From: CAVVAL01 sp963742725
GTDB taxonomy: Bacteria; Actinomycetota; Actinomycetes; Mycobacteriales; Cryptosporangiaceae
Reading direction: 5' to 3'
Length of the DNA stretch: 64,000 bases
Assembly (NCBI GenBank): GCA_963742725.1
Contig: CAVUMX010000001.1
Coordinates: forward strand, 186,001-250,000
Below are positions 35,278 to 43,492 of the stretch, one piece after another. The notes below the pieces were generated by a model. The model worked only from the letters and a program-made list of their open reading frames with translations, made no database searches and had not been told where the DNA came from. Numbering within the stretch: position 1 is the stretch's first letter; each line of letters opens with the position of its first letter. The translations under genes were made by a program, and so were the position numbers.

Positions 35278-37269
35278 ATGGAAAGCGCAATGTTCGGGAT
35301 CGATTTCATCCGCGATCCCTACCCGGCCTATGCCGGGCTCCGAGAGAGCATGCCGGTGGTCCGGGGAACGACGCCCAATGGAATGGACGTCTGGCTTGTG
35401 ACCCGTTACGAGGACGCCCAGGTCGTCCTGACCGATCCGCGGTTCAGCAAGTCCATTGAACACGCCGGCGGTGTGATCGATCCGCACAGCACGGAGGCGC
35501 GGAACCTCATGTCCATGCCCGCCGCGATACGGAACAACCTGCTGAGCATCGACCCGCCGGACCACACGCGGCTGCGCAGAATCGTGGCCCGCGCGTTCAC
35601 CGCGCGGCGGGTCGAGCAGCTGGCTCCCAGCATCGAGAAGATCGTCGACGAGCTGCTGGACGAGATGGCCGAGCACGACTCCGTCGACCTGATCCCGGCG
35701 CTGAGTGTCCAGGTGCCGACCAGGGTGATCTGCGCGTTGCTCGGCGTGCCTGAAGAGGACACCCCGCGACTGCTCCGCTGGTCGCTGACGATGGTGCAGA
35801 TGTCCACGGCCCCGCTGGAGAGGTTCGCCGCGGACAGCGCGGCCTTTCACGAGTACCTCGTGGCGCTGGTCGCGCGCAAGCGCGCGGAGCCGGCTGACGA
35901 CCTCATCAGCTCGCTCGTCCAGCTGCGGGACACCGAAGGGGAGCTCAGCGACGACGAGCTGATCTCGCTGATCGCCGTGCTGATCATCGGCGGATTCGAG
36001 ACGACGTCGAACCTCATCGGCAACGGCACGCTCGCGCTGTTGCAGCAGCCGCAGCGCCTGGCCGAGCTGCGGGACAACCCGGAGCTGCTGCCCGCCGCGG
36101 TCGACGAACTGATCCGCTACGACTGCCCGGTACACATGTCGACCCTCCGGTTCACGACGGAGCCGGTGACCGTCGGCGACACGACGATCCCGAGCGGCGA
36201 GGTCGTCCTGGTCTCGCTCCTCTCCGCGAACCGGGATCCGGCGCAGTTCGCCCACCCCGACGAGCTGGACTTCGGCCGCGAGAACCGGTCACACCTCGGG
36301 TTCGGGTACGGCATCCACTTCTGCATCGGCGGCGCGCTGGCCCGGCTCGAAGGCGTCGTCACCTTCGGCAAGCTGCTCGCCCGCTTCCCGAACCTCCGGC
36401 TCGCGGCACCGGTCGAAGAACTGCCGTGGCGACTTTCACTACTGACACGCGGATTGGAGTCTCTGCCTGTGAATCTCGACAAGCCACACGAGGTGTCGAC
36501 GTTCTACGACGTCTACAGCCACGTCCTGACCAAGATCTGGGACGACAACTTCCACTACGGGTACTGGCTCTCGGACGACGACGACAGCTCCAACCGCGTC
36601 GCGGCACAGCGGCTCACAGAACTGATGATCGAGAAGGTGGCGGCCCGCCCCGGGCAGCGCGTGCTCGACCTCGGGTGCGGCATCGGCACACCGGCGATCC
36701 AGCTCGCCGAGGTCAGCGGGGCCGAGGTCGTCGGCATCTCCATCAACCAGCCGCAGATCGACGAGGCGAACCGGCGCGCCGACGGCCGTGCCACCTTCCA
36801 GCTCGCCGACGCGATCGCGTTGCCGTTCGACGACGGCTCCTTCGACGCCGCGTGGGCCTTCGAATCGCTGCTCCACATGGACCGGTCCAAGGCACTCGCC
36901 GAGCTCGCCCGCGTCGTCAAGCCCGGCGGACTCGTCGTCATCGCCGACATCATCCAGCGCGGCCCGCTCAGCGAGGAGAGCAGAGCGGCGCTCGGACCGG
37001 CCCTCGAAACGTTCGCGCTCAGCCCCGTCCCCACCCCGGACGACTACCGCGGGCTGATCGCCGAGGCAGGTCTGACGCTCGTCGAGTTGCAGGACATCAG
37101 CGAGAACACCAGGAAGACCATGCCCCGCCTCATCGAGGGCACCCGCGAGCACTACGACGAACTCGTCGAGCGCTACGGCGACGAGGGCGCGGCCTACCTC
37201 GACGTGCTGCTGTCGCCGATCGCCTCACTGCCGGAGTGGGGCTACCTGGTCGCGGTCGCCCGCGCCTAG
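35278..37269 (+). CDS. Cytochrome P450 fused to a SAM-dependent methyltransferase
   Basis: One 663-residue frame holds two whole enzymes. Residues 1-397 are a bacterial class I P450. It has the I-helix IIGGFETTSN (G238-T243), E277xxR280 and the heme loop FGYGIHFCIGG with thiolate C349. It ends RGLESLPV, where free P450s normally stop. Residues 398-663 form a methyltransferase like those of glycopeptide, macrolide and rifamycin tailoring: FYDVYSHVLTKIWDDNFHYGYW, then motif I VLDLGCGIGTP at 462-472. The junction has no linker. Codon 398 is GTG with GGAG nine bases upstream, so the methyltransferase may also be made alone. Expected action is hydroxylation then methylation of one natural product. 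No ferredoxin or scaffold-making genes are adjacent. ATG 35278 has GGGAGA upstream. Confidence 0.9.
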   Translation: MESAMFGIDFIRDPYPAYAGLRESMPVVRGTTPNGMDVWLVTRYEDAQVVLTDPRFSKSIEHAGGVIDPHSTEARNLMSMPAAIRNNLLSIDPPDHTRLRRIVARAFTARRVEQLAPSIEKIVDELLDEMAEHDSVDLIPALSVQVPTRVICALLGVPEEDTPRLLRWSLTMVQMSTAPLERFAADSAAFHEYLVALVARKRAEPADDLISSLVQLRDTEGELSDDELISLIAVLIIGGFETTSNLIGNGTLALLQQPQRLAELRDNPELLPAAVDELIRYDCPVHMSTLRFTTEPVTVGDTTIPSGEVVLVSLLSANRDPAQFAHPDELDFGRENRSHLGFGYGIHFCIGGALARLEGVVTFGKLLARFPNLRLAAPVEELPWRLSLLTRGLESLPVNLDKPHEVSTFYDVYSHVLTKIWDDNFHYGYWLSDDDDSSNRVAAQRLTELMIEKVAARPGQRVLDLGCGIGTPAIQLAEVSGAEVVGISINQPQIDEANRRADGRATFQLADAIALPFDDGSFDAAWAFESLLHMDRSKALAELARVVKPGGLVVIADIIQRGPLSEESRAALGPALETFALSPVPTPDDYRGLIAEAGLTLVELQDISENTRKTMPRLIEGTREHYDELVERYGDEGAAYLDVLLSPIASLPEWGYLVAVARA

Positions 37270-37277
37270 AGCGACGC

Positions 37278-37305
37278 AGAGGCGCCCTCTTCGGAGGGCG
37301 CCTCT
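37278..37305 (+). terminator. Hairpin terminator with TTCG tetraloop
   Basis: A 12-bp stem (agaggcgccctc with its complement) closed by a TTCG loop lies 9 bases past the P450-methyltransferase stop, followed by ttgcctt. An almost identical hairpin ends the gene at 38167-38658. Confidence 0.85.
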
Positions 37306-37394
37306 TGCCTTGCTGGTGCGGTCGCGGCTCGACTGTCCTGCATCCGGGTCATGCCCCACCTCCGTGGTCTGCGTGGACCCCCGCAGCGTGCTTT

Positions 37395-37437
37395 ACACCC
37401 TGTCAAGCATGTACGGTGGTTGACACCATGTCAAGCA
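37395..37437 (+). promoter_or_regulatory. Operator-like direct repeats over the TetR gene start
   Basis: Two 15-base copies, acaccctgtcaagca (37395-37409) and acaccatgtcaagca (37423-37437), differ at one base and lie 28 bases apart. The second covers the start codon. Between them TGTCAA and TTGACA form an inverted repeat. Autoregulation by the TetR protein is the likely use. Confidence 0.65.
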
Positions 37438-38078
37438 GAGCCCCGGATACCCGCCAGCGGATCCTCACCGCGGCCCGGTCACTGATCGAGGAACGCGGCT
37501 ACGACGTCGGGCTCGGCGAGATCGGCAAACGTGCCGGCATCAGCAGACAGGCCGTGTACCTGCACTTCTCCTCCAAGGCCCAGCTGCTGACCGAACTGGT
37601 GACCTGGATCGAGGAACAGGCCGACCTCGGCTCGCTGCTCGCCCCGGTCTGGGCCGCCAAGACCGGCGAAGAGGCACTACGCGCGTTGATCGACGCCGGC
37701 GCCGCATTCGAGCCGCAGATCCACACGTTGGCGCGGGTAACCGAACACGCCCGCGACCACGACCCCACCATCAACGCGATCGTCGCCGACCGGATGCGGC
37801 GCCGCTTCGACGGCATGCGCGCGGTCGTGGCCCGCATCGCCGCCGAGGACCGCCTGGCCGACGGCTGGGACATCGACACCGCCACCGCGTTCGTCTGGGC
37901 GCTCACCGCACCGCCCACCTTCCACCTCCTCGTCGTCGAGCACGGCTGGACGCCCCGGCACTGGGCCGATCACACCTACCGGCTGCTCCGCGACGCCCTC
38001 ATCCGGCCCGACGCGCCGCCCCGCACCAGCAACGCCCCGGCATCCACCACGCAGGTCCGGCCAGCCACCCGCCTCTGA
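37428..38078 (+). CDS. TetR-family transcriptional regulator
   Basis: A 216-residue regulator starting MSSRAPDTRQRILTAARSLIEERGYDVGLGEIGKRAGISRQAVYLHFSSKAQLL, an intact helix-turn-helix. The C-terminal ligand domain has no obvious relatives; its tail is Pro/Thr/Ala-rich. It lies downstream of the P450-methyltransferase gene but is separated from it by a terminator, so it has its own promoter. Whether it controls that gene is open. Confidence 0.87.
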   Translation: MSSRAPDTRQRILTAARSLIEERGYDVGLGEIGKRAGISRQAVYLHFSSKAQLLTELVTWIEEQADLGSLLAPVWAAKTGEEALRALIDAGAAFEPQIHTLARVTEHARDHDPTINAIVADRMRRRFDGMRAVVARIAAEDRLADGWDIDTATAFVWALTAPPTFHLLVVEHGWTPRHWADHTYRLLRDALIRPDAPPRTSNAPASTTQVRPATRL

Positions 38079-38166
38079 CGCGCACCTCGCGTCGCACCAC
38101 ACCCGTCGCTGCCGCGACGCCCGCGAAGGATCATCGGTCCGGTGGCGGACCTCTGTCACGCTGGCC

Positions 38167-38658
38167 GTGACCGTGGATGATGGGCTGGAGGATGGCTGCT
38201 TGGGGACACGAACAGGTTCAGAATCCGGCGCACCCCTGTACCTCCTCTTGGCGCCCATCCTGGCGCTAGTGCTGTACGGACTGGGGTCCGAGTTGGTGCT
38301 GATGAAGCAGCAGGGCCCCATCCAACGCGGCATCGACGCCCACACGGTGCGCGTCCAGGGCACGTATGCCGGGCTACGCGAAGGGGACGGCAAATGGGAC
38401 GACGACCTGCACGTCGTCGACTACGAGTACGAGGGCCGGCCCATCAGCGTCGCGCTGCGCATGCTGCCCGGCAGGCCCTCGGCCGGTGACCGTGCGTGCC
38501 TGGAGATCGACGCGCACCAGCCGGACCACGCCCGACCGTGCGGTACACGCGGCGACCTCGACGACGCGAAGAACGGCATGGCCATCGGGGCGGCGTGGCT
38601 GGTCGGCCTTCTCGTCGTCAGCCTCCTCGGCTGGGTGTGGTGGCGAGCCGTCGTCTAA
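38167..38658 (+). CDS. Two-helix membrane protein, DUF3592-like
   Basis: A 163-residue protein with membrane helices at about 23-42 and 138-158 flanking an external domain. That domain includes TVRVQGTYAGLREGDG and VVDYEYEGRPISVALRMLPG, the pattern of DUF3592 proteins. Function unknown. GTG starts at 38167 or 38173 are possible. A strong hairpin terminator follows. Confidence 0.65.
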   Translation: MTVDDGLEDGCLGTRTGSESGAPLYLLLAPILALVLYGLGSELVLMKQQGPIQRGIDAHTVRVQGTYAGLREGDGKWDDDLHVVDYEYEGRPISVALRMLPGRPSAGDRACLEIDAHQPDHARPCGTRGDLDDAKNGMAIGAAWLVGLLVVSLLGWVWWRAVV

Positions 38659-38678
38659 GCCGCGCGGCGGTGTCAACA

Positions 38679-38706
38679 AGAGGCGCCCCCTTCGGAGGGC
38701 GCCTCT
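38679..38706 (+). terminator. Hairpin terminator with TTCG tetraloop
   Basis: A 12-bp stem with one mismatch (agaggcgccccc / ggagggcgcctct) and a TTCG loop lies 20 bases past the DUF3592-like gene. It is nearly the same sequence as the hairpin at 37278-37305. Confidence 0.8.
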
Positions 38707-38965
38707 ACGTGGCTGACGTGCTGTGTAACCAGGGTGGACCTAACGTGGCAGAACAAGAACCGCGCTTTCCCGGTTCAGGGGCTAGATATGGCTGTTCCGG
38801 CGGTCCGTGAGCGGGTCGTCGGCACCTGAGCTGTCGCAAGTCGCGTGTTACCCGATTCCGGTCCTTGGCGGGAGCCGAACCGCTTCGGGTCGGGCCAGTT
38901 CGACTGTCGATTGCGGTTGAGCGCGGTCAACGCGACCTCAGCTCGTGCCGCCCACCCACCGGCCG
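38707..38965. other. Non-coding interval between convergent genes
   Basis: No convincing frame, RNA gene or repeat is visible between the terminator and the aldo/keto reductase stop. A short ACCAGGGTGGACCTAACGTGG stretch has no recognised match. Confidence 0.5.
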
Positions 38966-39943
38966 CTATGTCCATGCCAGTCTTGATCGGTGCCTCCAGT
39001 ACCGGGCGGTCGACTCGGCAAGTGCGGCCAGGCGAGCAAGCTGGTCGGATCCCATGGTGAGGGTCGCGGCTCCCAGGTTGGACGCCAGCTGGGCGCTGGT
39101 TGCGGCCCCGGACAGTACGACAGTGGCCCACGGCTGACGCAGTGCGGCGCCCAGCGCCACGGCGTCGGGCGTGGTGGCCAACTCCTCGGCGATCTCGGTC
39201 AGGGTTGCCGGGGCGGATCCGCCTTCGCGTCCGGCGAGCCGGCCGTTGGCGAGGGCCTCCTTGACGATCACCAGACATCCGGCTTGCCGCGCCTCGGCCA
39301 GCGCCCCACCCGCCGCCGGTTCGAGCAGGTTCCAGGTGGCCTGCACGCTGCGGATTAGGGGCGCTCCGTCGACGCGGAGGTCAAGCGCGGCGCGGATCAC
39401 CGCGCTCTGTCCCGGGCCACTGGTGGACAGGCCGATGATGACCCCGTCGGCGGCGAGGTGGGCGAGGTGGTGATGAAGGGTGGTGTCGGTGAGGGCGGTG
39501 CTCTCAGGCGTCACCGAGTGGATCTGATAGAGGTGCAGGCGGGTACCGAGCAGCGCACGGGTCTCGGCGAGCTGCCGATCGAACACCGCGACGCTGTGAT
39601 CCTTGACCTCGTGCACATCGGCGTCCACCCGCCAGCCGGCCGTGTAGGTGTAGCCCCACTTGCTGCCGACCACGACGTCCTGGACGTCGGCACGCTCGGC
39701 GAGCCAGTCGGCGAGGAACTCCTCGGCCCGGCCATAGGAACGGGCCACGTCGAAATACCGCACCCCGGCTGCGTACGCCTCGTCGAGGAGGACGTGGGCT
39801 CGTTCGCACAGAGCCGCTACCGACCGTCCGGTCGGCAGGTCCGCGTCGCGCCCGACGTTGATGTACCCGGGGCGTCCGACGGCGGCCAGGCCCAGTCCGA
39901 TCCGCGTGGTACGCGCCAGGCGGTCGATGATCGTCATGGCCAT
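38966..39943 (-). CDS. Aldo/keto reductase
   Basis: A 325-residue NADPH-dependent oxidoreductase-fold protein. The catalytic tetrad region is partly visible: D in YFDVARSYGRAEE (with Y), K in VVGSKWGYTY and H in YQIHSVTPES. The later blocks IIGLSTSGPGQ and AAALRQPWATVVLSGA belong to the cofactor-binding end. Substrate unknown. ATG at 39943 or 39937. Confidence 0.85.
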   Translation of the reverse strand: MAMTIIDRLARTTRIGLGLAAVGRPGYINVGRDADLPTGRSVAALCERAHVLLDEAYAAGVRYFDVARSYGRAEEFLADWLAERADVQDVVVGSKWGYTYTAGWRVDADVHEVKDHSVAVFDRQLAETRALLGTRLHLYQIHSVTPESTALTDTTLHHHLAHLAADGVIIGLSTSGPGQSAVIRAALDLRVDGAPLIRSVQATWNLLEPAAGGALAEARQAGCLVIVKEALANGRLAGREGGSAPATLTEIAEELATTPDAVALGAALRQPWATVVLSGAATSAQLASNLGAATLTMGSDQLARLAALAESTARYWRHRSRLAWT

Positions 39944-40493
39944 TGACGATACGGTGAGGCCGTCCGGTCACTCGGCGAGAGTCCGGGTACCACGCCGACG
40001 GCCTCGTGCATCTCCCAGCTCACCTCGGCGAGCCGGGGCAACGAGCCGGTCGGAATCGCTGATCGCCTCACGGGCCGGGTCCAGAGCGGTCGTTATGATC
40101 TCGGGCGGCGAGGACGGCAAGATCCTCCACTGGACGCTGGACGACGACGCCGCGAGAAACAGGGTGTGCGCGGCGAGCGGCAGCCTCAGCCGACAGGAAT
40201 GAGCAACCCACCTGCCGTCCGTTCCTTGCCGCACAACCTGCCGAGAGCCTCCGTCGATTGTTCTGGCACCTAGCCGTCTAGGTGACGGGTGCCGCTGCGG
40301 CCCGCGCCGTGGTTCGTCGGCGCGCAGCGGTACGGTCGGTTGTCCGGGGTTGTTTGTCCGATATCCGCGCCGCTACAGGACAACCCCGGTCGTGCATACC
40401 GTCTATCTCTCGGTGGTCCGCCGGGTTCGCGTGCTCGCGCGACGCAGACCGGATGGACCTCATTGCCTGGGCGGTGAGAACGGAGAGCTAGCG
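39944..40493. other. 550-base gap with an inverted repeat
   Basis: No gene is convincing here. A minus-strand frame at 39968-40234 is rich in Ser, Ala and Arg without a ribosome-binding site. An inverted repeat of 10 bp, ccggggttgt (40344-40353) and acaaccccgg (40380-40389), precedes the secreted propeller gene by about 100 bases and could be an operator or leader hairpin. Confidence 0.5.
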
Positions 40494-41492
40494 ATGGTGA
40501 AGCAGCGGATTCTGGCGATCTTCGTCCTGTTCGGGCTGGTGGGCGGTCCGGCCACACCGGCCTCGGCCAGCAGTGTTGGCCTGGCTGGGCGGCACGGTTC
40601 GACGGTCGTCTACGAGGTGCCCGGCAAGGAGGTCTTTCCCGAGGGTGTCGCGTTCGATGAGCGAACCGGGTTCTTCTACGTCAGCGGTGCGCTGGACGGC
40701 ACCATCTATCGGGGCCGCCTGGACCGCCGATCGTTGGAGGTGTTCCTGCCGGGCGGGTCGGACGGCCGGACCGACGCGAACGGGCTGAAGGTCGACGCCC
40801 GTGGCCGGCTCTACGTGGCGGGCGGCGCATCGGGGATGATGTTCGTCTACGACACCCGCAGTGGAGCGTTGATCCGCAAGTTCGGCACCGGCCGCACCGA
40901 TGGCTTCATCAACGACGTGGCGTTCGACCGGCGCGGCGACGCGTATTTCACCGACTCCCTGGCGCCGGTCCTGTGGCGCGTGCCGGCTGCTTCCGTGTGG
41001 CCGGCCGCCACAGACGGCGATGCCGAGGCGTTCCTGGACCTCGACGGCACCGCAGTCAGGTACGAGCCGGGCTTCAACCTCAACGGGATCGTCGGCAGCG
41101 CCGATGGCAATGCGCTGTACACGGTGCAGTACAACACGGGCAAGCTGTTCCGGATCTCGCTGCCGCAACGCACGGTTGCGCCCGTACGCGTCACCGGCGC
41201 CGATCTGCTTAGCGGCGACGGCATGCTGCGCCGCGGCAACCTGCTTCTCATCAACGTGCCCGATCGGGCCGCGCTGGACACCGTACGGTTGGACGGTCCG
41301 TTAGACGCAACGGGTATGAACACGTACACGGATCGCACTTTCCGCTACCCGACCACCGCCGCATTCGCCCGCGACCGCGTGCTGGTCGTCAACTCGCAGT
41401 TCGACAAGCTCATCGCCGGTCTGCCGCCGGAGATTCCCTTCACGGTCTCCGGAGTGCGTATCGGTCGGGCACTCGGCTCGCTGGGCATGTGA
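40494..41492 (+). CDS. Secreted SMP-30/gluconolactonase-like beta-propeller protein
   Basis: A 332-residue exported protein with signal peptide MVKQRILAIFVLFGLVGGPATPASAS. A six-bladed propeller of the SMP-30/Gluconolaconase type follows (VFPEGVAFDERTGFFYVSGALDGTIYRG, ANGLKVDARGRLYVAGG, FINDVAFDRRGDAYFTDS). It may be a lactonase or a sugar- or dye-binding propeller; the catalytic metal ligands cannot be fixed by eye. Codon 270 is TTA. GGAGAG precedes the ATG. Confidence 0.82.
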   Translation: MVKQRILAIFVLFGLVGGPATPASASSVGLAGRHGSTVVYEVPGKEVFPEGVAFDERTGFFYVSGALDGTIYRGRLDRRSLEVFLPGGSDGRTDANGLKVDARGRLYVAGGASGMMFVYDTRSGALIRKFGTGRTDGFINDVAFDRRGDAYFTDSLAPVLWRVPAASVWPAATDGDAEAFLDLDGTAVRYEPGFNLNGIVGSADGNALYTVQYNTGKLFRISLPQRTVAPVRVTGADLLSGDGMLRRGNLLLINVPDRAALDTVRLDGPLDATGMNTYTDRTFRYPTTAAFARDRVLVVNSQFDKLIAGLPPEIPFTVSGVRIGRALGSLGM

Positions 41493-41600
41493 GTTCGGGC
41501 ATCGCCTCTCGGCGACCGCGAAGGCGTCTGCAGCTCGAAGAGTTCCTCGACCACGTCTTCGCTGCGGTGGGTCGATCTCTACCTGGACCGCCGCCAGCTC

Positions 41601-41666
41601 ACAATCACCCAGTACACGCTGTGGGCCATGGCCGCCGCGCCGCTGCTGCTCGGCAGCGACCTGAGC
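41601..41666 (+). pseudogene. Fragment of a GH27 alpha-galactosidase gene
   Basis: A short stretch encodes QYTLWAMAAAPLLLGSDLS. It matches at protein level the segment HYTLWAMAAAPLLLGSDLT of the intact GH27 enzyme at 62472-63869, and most bases agree. Nothing before or after continues the similarity, so it is a stranded fragment beside the island. Confidence 0.75.
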
Positions 41667-41672
41667 AGGTTC

Positions 41673-42067
41673 CACCGCCGACCGACGTCCGCCGCCGACT
41701 CACCGATCTGAAAGCCCAGATCAAGAAGCTGCGCACGCACAAGGCGCAGCTCGAGTTCGACCTGGAACAGCCACCCCAGCCCTTGACCCCCGGCGACCGG
41801 GAAAAGATCAGCAGCCACATCCGCGACGTCCTCGCCCACGGCAGCCCCCAGGCACGCAAGGGCCTCTACGAAGCGCTGATCCACGAGATCGAGGTCCACA
41901 CCGACGACTCGGTCACACCCATCTTCCGACTCCCACTCGCCGGGAACGACGAAGGGCTGGCCCTCACAGGGCCAGCCCACGACGCCGAACTACCGAACCA
42001 TGCGGTTCGCGCACTGCCAACTACGGTGGGCGATACTGGGATCGAACCAGTGACCCCTTCGGTGTGA
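41673..42067 (+). pseudogene. C-terminal remnant of a large serine recombinase
   Basis: The frame encodes a coiled-coil end DVRRRLTDLKAQIKKLRTHKAQLEFDLE followed by SPQARKGLYEALIHEIEVH and VTPIFRLPL, as in the C-termini of phage-type serine recombinases. The catalytic N-terminal domain and zinc ribbon are missing. The last 40 or so codons read through a hairpin terminator and into the tRNA-derived repeat, so they are not original protein sequence. It marks an older element at the same tRNA site. Confidence 0.75.
41954..41978 (+). terminator. Hairpin terminator of the recombinase remnant
   Basis: A perfect 10-bp inverted repeat, gggctggccc and gggccagccc with loop tcaca, lies inside the apparent reading frame of the recombinase remnant. 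This argues that the original stop lay before it. Confidence 0.75.
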
Positions 42068-42069
42068 AC
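42025..42069. repeat. Left attachment repeat (attL): 3' part of tRNA-Val
   Basis: These 45 bases are identical to 49545-49589, the 3' part of the intact tRNA-Val(CAC), from the acceptor end through the T arm to the anticodon loop. They mark the left end of an integrated element of about 7.5 kb. Confidence 0.9.
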
Positions 42070-42298
42070 AAGGCCGGTTCCTAATCTGGGGCATTGGTGG
42101 GCAGCGTCTCCGCAGGTCAGGGGCATCGCTGCGCATCGACTGACCGCGCCTGGCATCGCCTGCCGGGAGTTCACTGCTCCCACTCTGGCTCCCGCGCTGG
42201 CGCGCAGCTGGCTACGACCCATCCGCGCGAGATTCGCCTTCCACTGATTGTTGGCGCGTCTCCCGGGTGGCTCGTCAATGTACGGAGACAATCAAGCC

Positions 42299-42982
42299 AT
42301 GGTCGACTCACCCGACGTTCACATGCGACGTACTAAGGCCTTGTCAGATGAAGTGGACGCCGCCTCGTCGCTCTTCAAACACGGCTTCTCGATCCTGCTG
42401 GGATATAAGTTCGCTGCCACCGATGCGGACCCGCTCTTCGTTTGTCTCGCCGGCGGCAGCGAGAAGCTTCTCAAGCTGACACTTGGACTCCACGGACTGG
42501 ATGTGAACGGCCGCTGGCCCGCCGCTGTGATACGGGAGTACGGGCACAAGATCACCGAACTCGACGCCGAGGTTCAAAACCAGATCCGTGCCGGCGTTAC
42601 GCGAAGCACCGCATCTGGCTATATAAATCAGCTTCTCGCTGACGTTGCCAAGGATCCGCATATTGGGCAAATCCTTCTGACGTTCGAGCGCTACGCCAGA
42701 CACGGACGCTTCTACAACCTGGACTACCTCGGCGACAACGCCCACATCGAACCTTCACCGGCCGAACTGTGGGAACAAATGCACCAGGCGCTGTTGCGGT
42801 CGCGGCCAGACTTGGTGCCCAAACTGGCTTCGGAGCAGTGGGAGGTAGCTCGCAGGGAAGTCAACCAAGCTATTGAGACGTCAGTGCGGCTGTGGTGTTC
42901 ACTGATCTCCCGGTCGTGGATGACCGGCATATTCGGCCAGCAGGCGCAGCTGTGGTCGGGCCAGCTCGATCTACACCGGTGA
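42299..42982 (+). CDS. Hypothetical island protein
   Basis: A 227-residue, mostly helical soluble protein of unknown family: SSLFKHGFSILLGYKF, EKLLKLTLGLHGLD, then FERYARHGRFYNLDYL. The style, with Arg/His/Tyr-rich helices, is reminiscent of HEPN-like or abortive-infection proteins. I see no diagnostic RxxxxH motif, so no function is claimed. The ATG at 42299 has GGAGA 10 bases upstream; an ATG at 42278 is an alternative. Codon use is less GC-biased than in the core genes. Confidence 0.6.
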   Translation: MVDSPDVHMRRTKALSDEVDAASSLFKHGFSILLGYKFAATDADPLFVCLAGGSEKLLKLTLGLHGLDVNGRWPAAVIREYGHKITELDAEVQNQIRAGVTRSTASGYINQLLADVAKDPHIGQILLTFERYARHGRFYNLDYLGDNAHIEPSPAELWEQMHQALLRSRPDLVPKLASEQWEVARREVNQAIETSVRLWCSLISRSWMTGIFGQQAQLWSGQLDLHR

Positions 42983-43492
42983 CGCGCTGCCCAGTGGGCT
43001 CAAAGCCAGTAACCCTTCGATTCGGTGCCAAGACTGCCTACCGCTTCTCAGAACTCCGCGATATCCCCCGTGACCTCGGTCGGAGCCGTGCGAGAGTGCG
43101 GACCGGTCGCGGTTGGTTCTCAACGTCTCGTAGCGTTTTGAATGGGCTAAAGGATGGGGCATCGGAATGGATGGCTGTCCCCCAGCCACATCTCGCCTGC
43201 TGCCCATCCCCGTCTGCCGTCGACCCGCCCTCTGGGGAGCGGACCGTCGCCGGGGCCGCCGCCTGACAGCACGTCCGGCACCTGCGTACGAGTCGATGGC
43301 GGCCCCGGCGGCGGTCTGCTAGGCGTAGCCCGGGTCGTCGGCAGGCGGGGACGGGTAGCCCACCATCCCCAGAGCTAGAGGCCCCCGCCGGAGGCAGCTC
43401 TTTGGCTCTTCACGTCAGCCAGCACTTACGCGCCCGCCGGACAGTGATCTCCTCTGCCTCCTTCGGTACCGATCGCGGTCCGTTCATTCACA
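42983..43492. other. 510-base interval inside the island
   Basis: Between convergent hypothetical genes I find no credible frame or RNA. A gene-free interval this long is consistent with decay in the island. Confidence 0.5.

Noticed and set aside
39968..40234. 88-codon minus-strand frame upstream of the aldo/keto reductase
   Set aside because: Ser/Ala/Arg-rich with no recognisable motif and no ribosome-binding site. The opposite-strand peptide ending GGEDGKILHWTLDD is only about 35 codons and also unsupported.
41489..41672. Treating 41489-42067 as one intact gene starting right after the propeller gene
   Set aside because: The N-terminal part has no similarity to recombinases and the C-terminal part reads through a terminator and a tRNA piece. 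It is a chance-open mosaic.
42025..42069. A second complete tRNA-Val gene at the left island end
   Set aside because: Only the 3' 45 bases are present; the D arm and 5' acceptor strand are missing, so it cannot fold. It is the attL copy.
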